NCBI GenBank assembly: GCA_904066235.2
Contig: CAJFCV020000001.1
Span: forward strand, 8,246,001-8,310,000
DNA from: Bursaphelenchus xylophilus
Taxonomy: Eukaryota > Nematoda > Chromadorea > Rhabditida > Aphelenchoididae
Reading direction: 5' to 3'
Length of the DNA: 64,000 bases
How positions within the stretch are numbered: the stretch's first letter is position 1; the number at the start of each line of letters is the position of its first letter. Shown here one piece after another: positions 26,603-37,727 of this stretch. A model generated the notes under the pieces. The model worked only from the letters and a program-made list of their open reading frames with translations. It did no database searches and was not told the DNA's origin. The position numbers and the translations under genes were made by a program.

Positions 26603-27052
26603 TTTTCTCTATCTCTGATTCTCAATATTTCTCTGAAACTTGGAATGTAATTGTAACCGTCGCTCAAGCGAAGTAGTCAAGATTAAGTTCATCATGGAGC
26701 ATCGGATAATTGCAATTTACTCATCATGATTATGAAATTATGTTTACTAAATTTAGCGATACAGTAAAATTAAGCCAATGATGTCTTTGTGTAACGGGGC
26801 ATTATGAAATTGAACGCGCATAAATCAAGAATTGTTTAGTTATGCAAAACATTGTATCAGCAACTTATTTAAACATCTTTGAACGTTGATAACGTCCCTT
26901 TGAAAACGACTATTTGAAGATTTCCGTTGGCCTAATGTTTGCCGCCAAATAAGACTTTTAAATATTTCCAATTTTATTCGGCAAACTGCGCCCTGGCTTT
27001 ACAAAAAAAAACATTTTTGGTTTTTTTACTATTATATAATCGTAGCAGCAGC
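26603..27052. other. Upstream region of the 27053 gene
   Basis: About 450 bp of AT-rich, apparently non-coding DNA between the MITE and the next start codon. Apart from the CTGCGCCC octamer at 26986, no conserved feature was seen. Confidence 0.5.
26986..26993 (+). promoter_or_regulatory. CTGCGCCC octamer 60 bp upstream of the 27053 gene
   Basis: An exact octamer in the context AAACTGCGCCCTGG lies 60 bp before ATG 27053, on the same strand. The context AACTGCGCCCTGG is shared with the copy upstream of YRDC at 4544. It is a likely transcription-start-proximal element, inferred from position and recurrence. Confidence 0.4.
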
Positions 27053-27509
27053 ATGTGTCTAGAAGATCGTATTCGAGAACTAGAGCTGGAAAACGAAATT
27101 CTCAGAGCGGACGTTAAAAGATTGAGAATTGAGGTAAGGGTGATATAATTTCCTGTTATTTTCCTTAGAAAGACCATGGTATGATTCTGGACATTCCAAA
27201 AGAAGAGCTGGCTCCCACCTGCATAAGATTGTTTAGATTTTTGAAAAATCAGGAAGATAAAAGTGTTGCCCACAGAATTCAAATCATAGAGTTTATGAAG
27301 GAAAATGGGTTTGAGATACCTGAAGAATTTCTTGTCAATGACAAGTTGGTATTCGATTCAGCTCCGGAGAAAGTAAGAATAAATTGCTGTTTTCTATTGT
27401 GATCTTTTTGTAGGTGACGAAGACTAAAAATTTAATCCACAAACATTTGGCCGATGTCCATGATTGCCTTCTAAAGGTTCGTCAACAGGTGAAGTCCTCC
27501 AAAGAGTAA
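27053..27509 (+). CDS. Small coiled-coil protein, unrecognised
   Basis: Three exons encode about 125 residues. The first begins MCLEDRIRELELENEILRAD, a clear heptad-type coiled coil. The second contains PTCIRLFRFLKNQEDKSVAH and FMKENGFEIPEEFL. The last is NLIHKHLADVHDCLLKVRQQ and ends KSSKE at TAA 27507-27509. Introns are about 45 nt with normal borders. No family was recognised; the size and coiled coil suggest a small subunit of a larger complex, but that is a guess. GALK2 starts 130 bp downstream on the same strand, so this may be the first gene of an operon. A CTGCGCCC octamer lies 60 bp upstream and AATAAA is at 27527. Confidence 0.7.
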
Positions 27510-27526
27510 CAATATTATTAATGCGA

Positions 27527-27532
27527 AATAAA
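27527..27532 (+). terminator. AATAAA poly(A) signal
   Basis: AATAAA lies 17 bp after the stop of the small coiled-coil gene and about 110 bp before the GALK2 start codon, the usual arrangement between two genes of a nematode operon. Confidence 0.55.
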
Positions 27533-27638
27533 TATTTGTATATACGTTGTAATGACGCGTCTTTTTTTCGGTCTTTTTCCGTTTTATTTATTCGAAGCGG
27601 ACCAATACTCTTTCCGAAAACAGATCAGTTTCCCCGAA

Positions 27639-29145
27639 ATGGCTTCTGAACATTCAGTGTTAGTTGACGATTTTAAGTCGAGGTTTTTTGAGATATTTGC
27701 AAAGTCTGCAGAATTTGTTGTGAGATGTCCTGGCCGAGTAAATCTGATTGGTAAGACTCCTGCAAGCTCAATAATGTCCGAATAATTAAAGGGGAACACA
27801 TAGATTACAATGGCTACGGCGTCCTGCCTATGGCTATTGAGCAGAGTATATACGTGGTGTTTGCCCGGAATGATAGTAATATTATCAGATTCCGGAATTC
27901 GGCGGAAAAGTTTGTGTAAGCTATAAATTAGGAGTAATTTAGAATTTTAAAATAGATCTTTTGACTGGACAATAGATGAAACCTGGCCAGGCGCAAAAAT
28001 TCCCAAATGGTATGAATATTTTCTTTCTGGATGGAAGGGTGCCATTGATTGGTTGTCTTCCAACAATAAACAGCACTCCGTTTCTGGAATCGATCTTTAT
28101 ATTCATGGGGATATCCCCCCAGCGGCTGGGCTTAGCAGTTCCTCGGCTATGGTTTGTGCAGCTGTGTTGAGCACATGGACTCTGTATACGAGCAAAATCT
28201 TTGACGGATATGATAAGGTGAGATTAATATTCAAGTTATTAATGAACAGAGGGATGTTGTTGAGGTGGCGACGGAATCAGAGAGACTGGTGGGACTAGAA
28301 GGTGGGGGAATGGATCAAGCAGCGGTGGTCTTGGCCGATGAAGGGACCGCTCTTCACATCGACTTTGATCCCCTTGTTATTCGCAAGGTTGAGCTTCCTT
28401 TAGATGCCCTTTTTTGTGTTTTGCATTCTGGAGTGGATTCCAACAAAGCCGCCAGTTCTTATTATAATGAACGTGTGGTTGAATGTCGGGTGGCTGCACA
28501 GGTATGCGCAACTTTGTCTTCTTCATTAATTCTTTAGTTGTTAACATTGGCTTCGAAGCCTTCGTTTGAAGATTATCGCAAAATCAGAAGGCTTCGTGAT
28601 TATCAAACGGAGACCAAATTTAGTTTGGAAAAGTGCAGCCAAGAAGCCAAGGTTCAGCTCCATGAAGGAAATTACTCAAGAGAAGAGTTGTTGCAGATTC
28701 TGGATACCACAGATTCCGATTTTCGTAAAAACTCGCTGAACTTGGCTACTGTAACTAGTAAGGAATCGCTTTCGGCCTGACATTTACACGTTTAGAAACT
28801 GAATTCCAACCGTTAAAACGGGCAGTACATGTGTTCGATGAGGCTAAGAGAGTGGATGACTTCGAGAATGCCTGTCTGGAGAAGGATCTCATCCAAATGG
28901 GGGCACTAATGAACAAAAGTCACTTCAGTTGTAAAGATTTATATGAATGCAGTTGTCCAGAAATGGACGAATTAACAGAGAAATGTCGAGAAAGTGGATG
29001 TAAAGGAGCCCGACTTACTGGAGCTGGATGGGGAGGATGTGCGGTGGCATTGGTGGACAAAAGAGACAGGGATAAGGTAGAGGCGAAGGTCAATGTTCTC
29101 TTTTGGACTAAGCCAAGTGCCGGGATCCAAGTATTCAGAGCTTAG
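27639..29145 (+). CDS. galk2: N-acetylgalactosamine kinase (GALK2-like GHMP kinase)
   Basis: GALK2 phosphorylates GalNAc (and galactose weakly) at C1 in the cytosol with ATP. The three GHMP/galactokinase motifs are visible: [20 protein letters not shown] after splicing (sugar binding), the phosphate loop GDIPPAAGLSSSSAMVCAAV, and LTGAGWGGCAVALVDKRDRD near the end. MNKSHFSCKDLYECSCPEMD favours GALK2 over GALK1, since YECSCPELD is a GALK2 hallmark. Catalytic Asp is in GGMDQAAVVLADEG. Seven or so exons are separated by 45-60 nt introns. The start chosen, ATG 27639 (MASEHSVLVDDFKSRF), follows an ACAG acceptor at about 27620. The length, about 450 residues, is as expected. Confidence 0.94.
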
Positions 29146-29662
29146 AACCGTTTGTGATATTTAATTATGTTATGCGTCTTTAATTTAATTAACAGTATCC
29201 AAAAGCGTATTTTGGAATTCGTTAAATTTAATTTAAAAATTCGCAAAATTGCACTAATAAAAAATGTATAAAAAGGCACCGCGCGGCACTTTTGGAATCC
29301 GGAACAAAATCCTTATTGAATTCCTGCTTTCACCTCCCTTCTTAAAATTGTTGTACATTTTGAGCCTATATGAACTGTAATCTGGAATCCAATATGGTTT
29401 GAAGCTGATTTGAAGCCTCACATGTGAAGTGTAATCTGCAAAAAGTAAAAAAAAGATGGGGCCTATATGAACACTAATTTTTTAAAGATTGCATTTCGTA
29501 TAGCCCTTGTTAGTGGTCTGCAAATCAACATGATTGAAGCATGTGTTTTCGTCCCTAAAAAGCAATACTGGGCAGCTAATTTTTGCATATTCTTCAGCAT
29601 GACTTTACCGATTTTTTTTGTTTGAGATACGCCTCGTCCAAAAGTAGGAGCCCCCATAAAAG
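29146..29662. other. GALK2 3' region
   Basis: About 515 bp of AT-rich non-coding DNA. A poly(A)-like CTAATAAAAA lies near 29253. No gene was seen. Confidence 0.5.
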
Positions 29663-29664
29663 TA

Positions 29665-30960
29665 CAGGGTGACAAATAAAAAATGCAACTTTTTTTCATG
29701 GGTCCTGCCGCGAAAACTTTTAGGTTTAGGAAAATATTGTTCATACCATTAAATTCTCCGTGTTTTTTTGTCCTAGCCTCTCAATTTTCATACCCAAATC
29801 GGTTGATTAATATGTTTGTTTCGAGTCTCAAACAGAGGGACCCCGATTTTAAACCTGTCACGGAAAGAAAAAGGACAGTAAAAGATTGCTAAATTGGTCG
29901 GTGTAGGAAAACCTGCCATACGAAAAGCCATCAAACGACTCAACGAGCTTGGCCATGGTGGTAAGTGTCCAGGAATTAGAAGGAAGCGCATCTTGAAGAC
30001 TTCTGCCAACCTTGAGATCATCAGAAAGCGAGTGAAGCAAAATCTGATGGTGTCCATGAAGAAAATTGCCCGGGAGACCGGCATCAAGGGAACAACGGAT
30101 CGACGAATGGTGATCAATGTACCGTAGAGCGAGTCTTACAAGCTCCAAAAAGCTTAGCGCCTCACGGAAGACTACAAGCAAGTACGGCTCAAAAAATGTC
30201 GAAAACTCAACCGTCGCGCCGCAGCTCAGCGATGAGAGAAGGTCCTGTTCGCGGATGAGAAATATTTCAACATCGAGCAGGCCTACAACCACCAGAATTG
30301 CAGGAGTTGGACTGTTGAGAGTCAAAAACCATCCGCCATTTTTGAACCCAGTAAAAATCCGACCTCTCATGGCCTGGGGCAAAGTCTTGCGCCAGCGGCG
30401 TGATATCCTTGGTTTTCCTTGGTTTTCTTGGATAAAGGGGTCAGAACCAAACCGATAAGTCTACCAGCGGAATTTTGTACACCATCGTGATTCCGTGGGC
30501 TCAGTAGCACTTTGGCGGTTCACAACAGGACACCGTAGCATGATTCCGCCATTAGCCATAAAGCAAAAAAGACGCAAGGCCAGGAAAGGACCTGTTTTCC
30601 CGATTTTATGTGGTCTGCGAAATGGCCGTCTACTCACTGGATCTGAATCCGGTGGACTATGTTTTTTGTTTAGTTAGAAGCCAGGACCTCTAGTTCACGC
30701 CAAAAAAGTTTGGAGCCGCTAATTGATCGCTGCTGTAAGAACGGAACCGATTTCCCCAAAAAAAGCTTCGGCGAATCGGCCAAAATTTAAAGTCACGTTT
30801 TGAGCTCTATATCGGGGCCAAGAACAGCCACCTTAAAACTGGCCGAGCATACTATTAACAATGCTCTATGTACTGATATTCACCGTTACTTTGGTTAAGT
30901 TTGGTGTTTTAGACAAAATATGGCCATAAATATGAGTTGCATTTTTTCTTTGTCACCCTG
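29665..30960 (+). mobile_element. Tc1/mariner transposon, inactivated
   Basis: A 1,296-bp element, close to the 1.3 kb typical of the superfamily, has inverted ends CAGGGTGACAAATAAAAAAT and the reverse complement ending at 30960. TA dinucleotides flank both ends (29663-29664, 30961-30962). The interior encodes a transposase broken by frameshifts and stops. The terminal CAGGGTG is shared with the MCM5-intron element, but the rest of the TIR differs, so they are different families. Confidence 0.92.
29812..30685 (+). pseudogene. Tc1/mariner transposase pseudogene
   Basis: Collinear pieces of a D,D,D transposase are spread over all three plus frames. A helix-turn-helix part reads KLVGVGKPAIRKAIKRLNEL. 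First catalytic Asp region: KVLFADEKYFNIEQAYNHQN (about 30240). Second: HDSAISHKAKKTQ (Asp codon at 30542). Third: SLDLNPVDYVF (Asp codon at about 30640), about 33 codons further on and in a shifted frame. Several internal stops and at least two frameshifts show it is dead. Order and motifs match mariner/Tc1 enzymes of invertebrates. Confidence 0.85.
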
Positions 30961-31066
30961 TACTTTCCTTGTAAATATTATTATACTTTAAAACTAATTG
31001 TAAACAAAATAAAAGATATTCTGTTACAACTTTACAAGATAATAAAGGATTAATCGATATAAAAAA

Positions 31067-32312
31067 TTAATATCTGCCCTGAGCCATCTCACTAGCCGCG
31101 TGGCTTGCTGCGGCACGGGCTGCTTGGGAGGCGGCTGCCTGGACTGTCCGATCTGACATAACACCATCACTGAACTCTTTCCGGGCCTTGTCCAACGTGA
31201 ATCCAGCACCTCGGTAGAATCGATGGACCTTGATCAAGCTGAACGCCATTCCGATAAAGGCCACAGTAAATGCAATAGCCGATAACAACATTACAAGTCC
31301 AACCAAGACATGATTACTGAATGCGCCGATGGCATTTGACCATCCACACGCATAAGAGGAGAGCCCAAGCATCTGTACGAAACAGAAGATCGTGTGGAAA
31401 AAGAGCACGAAGAAGAATATCATGAAATTGAAGGAACTGTCATCTCTGAAATTACACGCTTACTTCATATTCTTCTAGTTCACACCTACCTAAAAGCCTT
31501 GTAAACGGGCCTGAACCAGAACAGGAAGGCGCATGGCGTAAATAAGATGAGTTGAATGACAGATAAAAAGAAGATTCCTAATCCTCCAGCAGCAATCAGC
31601 ATAAAAAGTAGGGACGCAACGGCATTTATTGCCAGAGCTCCCACATAGGTCAAGTAGGTATAGTAGACCATCTTCACTGTCTCTTGGAATTGAACAGGCA
31701 CTTCGACATCGATATCCTAAACGTATTAATAATCACAAGCGTTGCTTACTTGATAAAAACATGGCTCTACGGGAACAAATGACGGGAGAGGGGGCCAATT
31801 ATGTTGGTGTTGTTGTCGACTTCCTCCGGACTGTGCCTGGCGTTGCTCGAATTCTTGTTGCCTTCGTTGTAATTCAGCTTCTCGACGTCTCAGGTCTTCC
31901 TGTTGTCGGAACAATTCGTCACTGTTAACATCAACATTTACCTAAAATAATATAAATGAAGCACAGACAGCCATTATTTTACAATTTTCATTGACAAACG
32001 AGAATACAAAATGTTAAAGATCTCAAATCGGTTGCTGTTGCTTATTATTCTTTTCAAATGCCAGCGAAACCATATTGATTAATCGATATTGGGCAAAGGA
32101 GTGAAAACTTACTGCTGTGGAGGCTGGAGTTGCGCCAAAAGCCTTATGATCCTGCCCCTGACCTGGTTGGGAGAACGGATTGAACTCTTCGCTTGCATTT
32201 TGCGCTCCCCGAGCAGCATTTTGTACACTTTGATCCTAAACACAAACTCAGATACTTTCTATAATCTCACCTGAAATGGATCAGCAAAGGGGTTGTCGTT
32301 GAGACCCGACAT
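31067..32312 (-). CDS. scm-1: Secretory carrier-associated membrane protein (SCAMP)
   Basis: SCAMPs are four-pass membrane proteins of recycling endosomes and secretory vesicles. The N-terminus (ATG 32310-32312) reads MSGLNDNPFADPFQDQSVQN, with NPF motifs that bind EH domains (a second is EEFNPF). A cytosolic coiled coil (RRREAELQRRQQEFEQRQ) and a Pro-rich WPPLPSFVPVEPCFYQDI follow. The SCAMP core has four hydrophobic helices (including AINAVASLLFMLIAAGGLGI and VLVGLVMLLSAIAFTVAFI), separated by the conserved amphipathic loop CAFLFWFRPVYKAFRDDSSF. The C-tail has KVHRFYRGAGFTLDKARKEF and ends MAQGRY at 31067. Five short introns. The length is about 340 residues. The gene symbol follows the C. 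elegans name and is by family only. Confidence 0.95.
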
Positions 32313-32658
32313 CTTTAATCAACCTGAAAACACAAGGAAAATTACAAAATAAATCATTAATCACAGAAATCTGAATCAATCACGATGATTTTCAATGATG
32401 TTCGGAATCGATTTTAACATTATTCATCTTGACCTTATAATCTACATTCCCATATCAGAAACACAATGTAAAAACGAAAACAAAGACTATTAACCACATT
32501 TCCAAATAACACAATGTTATTTTGTTTGCTCTTCCTTCTCTGCCGCACAGCGGTTTCAAATACATCATTCGCGAAAATTTTCGGAAAAAAGAATGAAATG
32601 CGCGCAAATTGTGGGACCAAGGTATACGATAGAACATGTTTAGAAAGAAATCGTACCG
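32313..32658. other. SCAMP upstream region
   Basis: About 345 bp upstream of SCAMP with no supported gene; AT-rich. It ends where repeat R2 copy 2 begins. Confidence 0.5.
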
Positions 32659-33135
32659 CACGCCACGAAAAACGTAAGGCAAAATTGGAAGGCTTCGTGG
32701 AAACTGGACAGAGTGAAATTGGACAGAGTGAAATTGGACAGAAATAATTTGGACAGAGCGTGGAAATTGGACAGGGTGAAATTCGACAGAGTGAAATTGG
32801 ACAGATTGAAATTGGACAGATTTTCGCTGCAATCGTACGAAATGTCAATATTGAATCATCAAATAATTATTTTTTGCAGTGAAAAAAAATCTGTCGAGTT
32901 TCACTCTGTCCAATTTCACTCTGTCCAATTTCCACGCTCTGTCCAAATTATTTCTGTCCAATTTCACTCTGTCGAATTTCACTCTGTCCAATTTCCACGA
33001 AGCCAATTGGAAATAGAGATTTCGAGCTGCGCCCAATATTTCTTGATTTTTTTGATGGAATGAATATTGTGTTAGATAGTATTGTAACTCTGGAATTTGG
33101 AACAATTTCGGGATGTATATTATCTTTAAAATTAC
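32659..33135. repeat. Dispersed repeat R2, copy 2, interrupted by the hairpin MITE
   Basis: This copy matches 10504-10658 but is split after AATTGGAA by the 314-bp MITE, with the target octamer duplicated on the far side (32683-32690 and 33005-33012). It therefore dates the MITE insertion as later than R2 dispersal. A CTGCGCCC octamer is at 33027-33034. Confidence 0.88.
32691..33004. mobile_element. Hairpin MITE copy B
   Basis: 314 bp, the same length as copy A at 9149-9462, with only scattered base differences. The arms are again built of tandem TGGACAGAGTGAAAT units. The ends GGCTTCGTGGAAA and TTTCCACGAAGCC are flanked by AATTGGAA duplications. Open frames through it are translations of the repeat, not genes. 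Confidence 0.92.
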
Positions 33136-33177
33136 ACTTCTGATGATACGGTACGCGTACCGTATCATCAGAAGTGT
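33134..33177. repeat. Perfect 44-bp palindrome
   Basis: ACACTTCTGATGATACGG leads into GTACGCGTAC and the exact reverse complement, with no spacer. It sits at the very end of R2 copy 2; R2 copy 1 lacks it at the matching position (10655). It may be a remnant of an insertion or a symmetric protein-binding site. Perfect symmetry with no loop is unusual in this window. Confidence 0.85.
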
Positions 33178-34568
33178 GATGTAATCGATACTAAAAAAAT
33201 AAAAAGCGATTTTGTTGACCTTTTCAGACCAGTCATTATTTCAGAATGCACATTAAAGCAAATGAGGCAACAGTTCGTTTATCATGGCTGCCATTGGGTT
33301 GCCCCACAATGAAAGGAGGTAAACCCGTTCGAAGATGTAGAGGAAGCGTTAGACGCTATGGGAACACCAAAAACCAATTTAAAAAAAAATTCTTCTTACA
33401 GCAATATTGTAAACAATATTGTACCATACCCGATGAATACCGGCTGTGATTATATGAGGCTGAAATGAATGTAAAATTTCTAATTGAAAACATAAAGATA
33501 GAGGAGGACAGCCTAAGTGCAATACTATACATAGTCTTTTAATAGCTTAAACGTTAAAAGTTGAAGTGCATAAGGTGAAGGTGGCCACTGTACCTTGCGA
33601 ATGCAAAATCGACACTGATTCTCTACAATTATTGCTTACTGAGTTGTATTAGCACCATAAAACCTCAATACCAACCATTTATGCAATGTGTTTAATATGT
33701 CATTAGGTCCAAGACAAATTGCAGTTTGCCGTGGAATGGGCGATTTATATTTCCACCGTAACAGTGGACTTATAAAGGCCGTTAGTTTATACAGTAGAAA
33801 ACGGTCATTTTTAGAATCCGCGAGCTGCGCCCCCGTTTCAAAAAAAGAGCAAAATAAAGCACCAACTTTTCTTCTATGCAATGTAACATAGGGCGCGAAT
33901 TGCGGAAACTTGAAGATTCGTTTTATACGGCGAAACATTTTCCAGAATGGAAATACCGTATGCCAATTCATGTCCGAATCGCTTCCGAGTTTAAAAACGA
34001 AGAAAAATTGTATAAATACACCTTTTGTTGAAGATTTATGCTGAAGACAAAATAATGCATTTACAGCGATTGTAGCAGTGACAATGTTTCTTTGTACATA
34101 TTTTAAAGATAAGAAAACCTGTAGAATCTTCATTTCCATTTTGTTCTGGCATCTTGTCTGATCCTAATGGAATTATAGTTCTTTGCATTTCTCTCCTTCC
34201 ATGCTGTTACGGCCGACTTTTTTTATAAGTTAATGGGGGGATCTTGGATGTCACGGACAATCCTCATCGGAAGAATGGGCAAGTTAATATGAGTGGAAGT
34301 TAAATATTAGATTAACTGTGGCCGGAGGCATTCGATGCGCTCTGTCGATCACGCCACACTTCCTGTGGGATTCCCCAGAATCTGGAACTTCGTCTGGAAG
34401 CAGCGGAACGGAGCGAAGAAAATGCGCCACAAGAATTCAATGTTCTCACTGCCAGGTAAGTGACTCCGAGTTACAAGAGGAAGGGTCTCAAGTACCGTCT
34501 TGTAAGGGCTCTCCATATTACTGGCCTCTCGCTCGTTTACACCTCATTCATGTCTTCCTTCCGTCTTG
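33178..34568. other. Region upstream of the peptide transporter
   Basis: About 1.4 kb without a confident gene. Small frames (33246-33449 plus, 33636-34139 minus) show no known domain. A CTGCGCCC octamer is at 33825-33832. A GTAAGTGAC donor-like site at about 34457 after an open stretch suggests a 5' UTR exon of the transporter between about 34310 and 34456. Confidence 0.45.
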
Positions 34569-37162
34569 ATGAGCGATGTCTCCAAAGTCCGTCGTTTTGA
34601 TCTCTCTGCCCATTCAGATGATCCCAACCGCCCCAGATTTGTTCCGGCGGCCGAACCTCTTCTCCTTGTGGATTCTGGAGAACCATCTTCTAGAAGATCG
34701 TCCACCTCGAGAGTGCCTGTAATCCCTTCCATCGAGAGTCCTGATCTAAAGACTCCTGAAGATGAAGATATACAAGATGTGGGACTCATAAAGTCAGTTC
34801 GCAGCTACCCTCCGGGGGTATTCTTCATGCTGGGCAATGAGTTTTGCGAGCGGTTCTCTTTCTATGGCATGCGAGCCGTGCTGACGTTATACTTGATCCA
34901 TGAGTACCAATTGGCTGACAGGTATTTTTGAATGCCATTTAATTACAACTTTGTAGCACGGCTTCTTTGCTGTATCATTTGTTCATTTCTTTGGCCTACT
35001 TCTCCCCTTTGTTTGGCTCTGTGGTTGCTGACAATTATTTTGGCAGATTCAAAGTAATTCTCTGGGTAGGTTAAACACAAAAAAGATTGTAAAACACCTT
35101 AAATCTTTTGTAATATTTCAGGTGTCCGTAATCTACGTAATTGGTCATATGCTACTCTCTGCCGGCGCTTTGCCGTACTTCAGTGATCTGACCCGAGCCC
35201 TGTTGGATGTAGGCGGATTGGCTTTGATTGCCTTGGGCACTGGAGGAATCAAGCCCTGTGTGTCTGCTTTCGCCGCTGATCAGGTATTCCTCTCCAAATT
35301 AGAGTAAAGCTGCTTCCAGTTCGAAGAGAGCCAAGTCCAGGAGAGAACCCAATTCTTCTCCTTCTTCTACTTCTCCATCAATGCTGGGTCTCTTGTGGCC
35401 ATCATCGTAACCCCCCTTCTCCGTGCTCGTCTTCAATGTTTTGGCTCCGATTACTGTTTCCCTCTGGCATTTGGAGTGCCTGGAGTTCTGATGGCTATCG
35501 CTTTCTTCACTTTCATTGCCGGTTACAAGTATTATAAGATAAAGCCCGCGGAGAAAGGGAACATTTTATGGAAGGTGATCAGTTGTATTTGGACCGCGTT
35601 GAGGAAGAAATTGAGAGCTGTTATGAGAAGGGAGCAGAGCGATAAACACTGGCTACAGTATGCTTCTCCAGAGCATGACGAGAATCTGATCAATGGAGTT
35701 AAGAGTTTGGTAGCAGTGTCACTTCTTTTTGTTCCTGTCGTCTTTTTCTGGGCATTATTTGATCAGCAGGTATCCACAGATAGCATGTTGTGTAGTGAAC
35801 AATTAGATGATTAACACGCATTAATATCCTTCTCGTATTTAGGGTAGTACATGGGTCATCCAAGCTCGTAGAATGGACGGCAGGGTAGGGCCCTTTACAA
35901 TTCTGCCAGACCAGATGAACACTTTCAATCCACTGATGATCTTATTTATGGTTCCAATATTTGAAGCTTTCATATATCCATGTCTGCACAAGGTTGTCGT
36001 AATTACCCCGCTTAGAAAGATGGCAATGGGAGGAGTTTTGGCTGCCCTTTCCTTTGTTATAGCGGGAATCTTGCAGGTAGGTCGGCGAAACATTACTATC
36101 AGCCACGAATAATGTTATTGTAGATAAAAGTGAACTCGAGTATGGAATCGATGCCTTTGTCCGGCCAGGCATTCGTTTATCGCCTTGGGAATTCAGTGGA
36201 CACTTTGGTCAGTCAGAATGGGCTCATATTGGCACCTGGGAAGAATGCGTGGCCTGAGGGAATTTATGATTTCCAAATTGAGAATCGGTCCTTCAGTCTT
36301 GAGTTACACGGCGGCAAGTCTTATGTAGCCGGGATCTCGATTATAGACGACAAGTAGGTTACAAGTTTCAACAAAGGTAATTACTTTCAGACTGCTCGTA
36401 AATACGTTTGAGTATAAATGCGAAAAAGTGGAGAACGGAAGGACCCGAATTTACCTATTAACAACAGAAAATTCGAAGCTGATAGGTCACAAATTTTACA
36501 TCTTAGACAGTGCAATGAATGTAAATCAAGAAACCGTTATCAGACCGGGACAATCTGTTGATATTGTCCCCAATATAGTGAGTTATCCACAGTACACGCT
36601 AGCCTACGGAAACTGTAACGAGGCGTTGCAATGTGACCATGAGATGTAAGTGAAGGATTTGATGCACTCTTTTCTAGAAAGATAAACGCGACGGTTGGTT
36701 CAGCGCACGTGATTGATGTGGATCAGGGAGGGTTGAGAACTATGATTGTCCGTCCAAACTCGGTCAGTGTTCTATGGCAACTACCACAATATATGGTGAT
36801 GACCTGGGGCGAGATACTGTTCAGTGTGACGGGCCTCGAATTCAGTTATTCTCAGGCTAGTCCAAGCATGAAAAGTGTTCTTCAGGTACGTGTCGAATAG
36901 CTATGATAAAGGGATTTAGGCGATCTGGTTGATGACAACGTTCTTCGGGAATGTGATTGACATGTCCATATCCGGAAGTCATCTTATTCGAGAACCCGAG
37001 ATTGAGTTTTTCGTCTATGCATTCTTGATGTTGGTGGTGATCGGGGTTTTTGTCCTGATAGCCATGAATTACACCTACGTGGAGGACGACTTGGAGATGA
37101 CTGACAGCCAACAAAAGCCAGCCGACACCTACTTAAAGCCTGATGATAACGCCGCTTTCTAA
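34569..37162 (+). CDS. Proton-coupled oligopeptide transporter (PEPT/POT family)
   Basis: POT proteins import di- and tripeptides with protons across the plasma membrane; in nematodes they serve intestine and other tissues. After a long polar N-tail (MSDVSKVRRFDLSAHSDDPN) comes the family start YPPGVFFMLGNEFCERFSFY. The first PTR2 signature is VADNYFGRFKVILWVSVIY and the second FFYFSINAGSLVAIIVTPLL. FFWALFDQQGSTWVIQARRM is the conserved TM7 region with the substrate-site Trp. A large extracellular loop (about 220 residues, from SMESMPLSGQAFVY on) lies between TM9 and TM10, as in animal PEPT1/2. The last helices include LPQYMVMTWGEILFSVTGLE. The tail ends PDDNAAF at 37160-37162. Ten or so exons are split by short introns; poly(A) signal at 37190. 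Confidence 0.95.
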
Positions 37163-37727
37163 TTTACTTTTGTGAATAGTTTTTTTTTAAATAAACCTGT
37201 GCCGCCTTATAACAAAATTAAACAAAAATTACGGCAGCCGAATCGAAATCCGTTTCATATCAGCTTCATTCAAAATATAAACCAATAATATAAATAGAGA
37301 TCTCTGGTGAATAGTAGAGTTCCATTCGTGCGGGGAAGAGGAGAAAAAAGATAGCCCGCGACTGGGTGATAAGAACAGGTAAAGGCTTGCGATGTTAGAC
37401 AATAAATATAATGTTTTCAGCGGATTTTCCGGAGTATTTTCATTGTTAAAGGTAAGAAAGAGTACAAGAGTAGAAAGAGTGAAAAGAAAAGAAACATTTC
37501 CATGGTGAGAAGATACGAACATCCATTATGGACTCAATTACATCTACAAGAGGAGAGGAGACTTGCCGTGCATCTACACTACCATCGGTGCCGATCAAGA
37601 ATCCCCGAACCCTCGCTGCGACTACAAATAAATAAGAGTAAATGTGAAAAACAAGTATAATATAAAGTAATCGTGATGAAATATAAAATGAAACAACAAC
37701 AACAACTATTCGACTTGATTATTAAAG
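37163..37727. other. Convergent 3' region between PEPT and macoilin
   Basis: 565 bp shared by the 3' ends of two convergent genes. AATAAA at 37190-37195 serves the transporter. No further gene was recognised. Confidence 0.55.

Noticed and set aside
26024..26667. Arg/Pro/Gly/Ala-rich, collagen-like open frames (also at 56941-57520)
   Set aside because: These arise from CCCGGCC arrays in the hAT-like MITE; the same element gives similar frames on both strands at two places.
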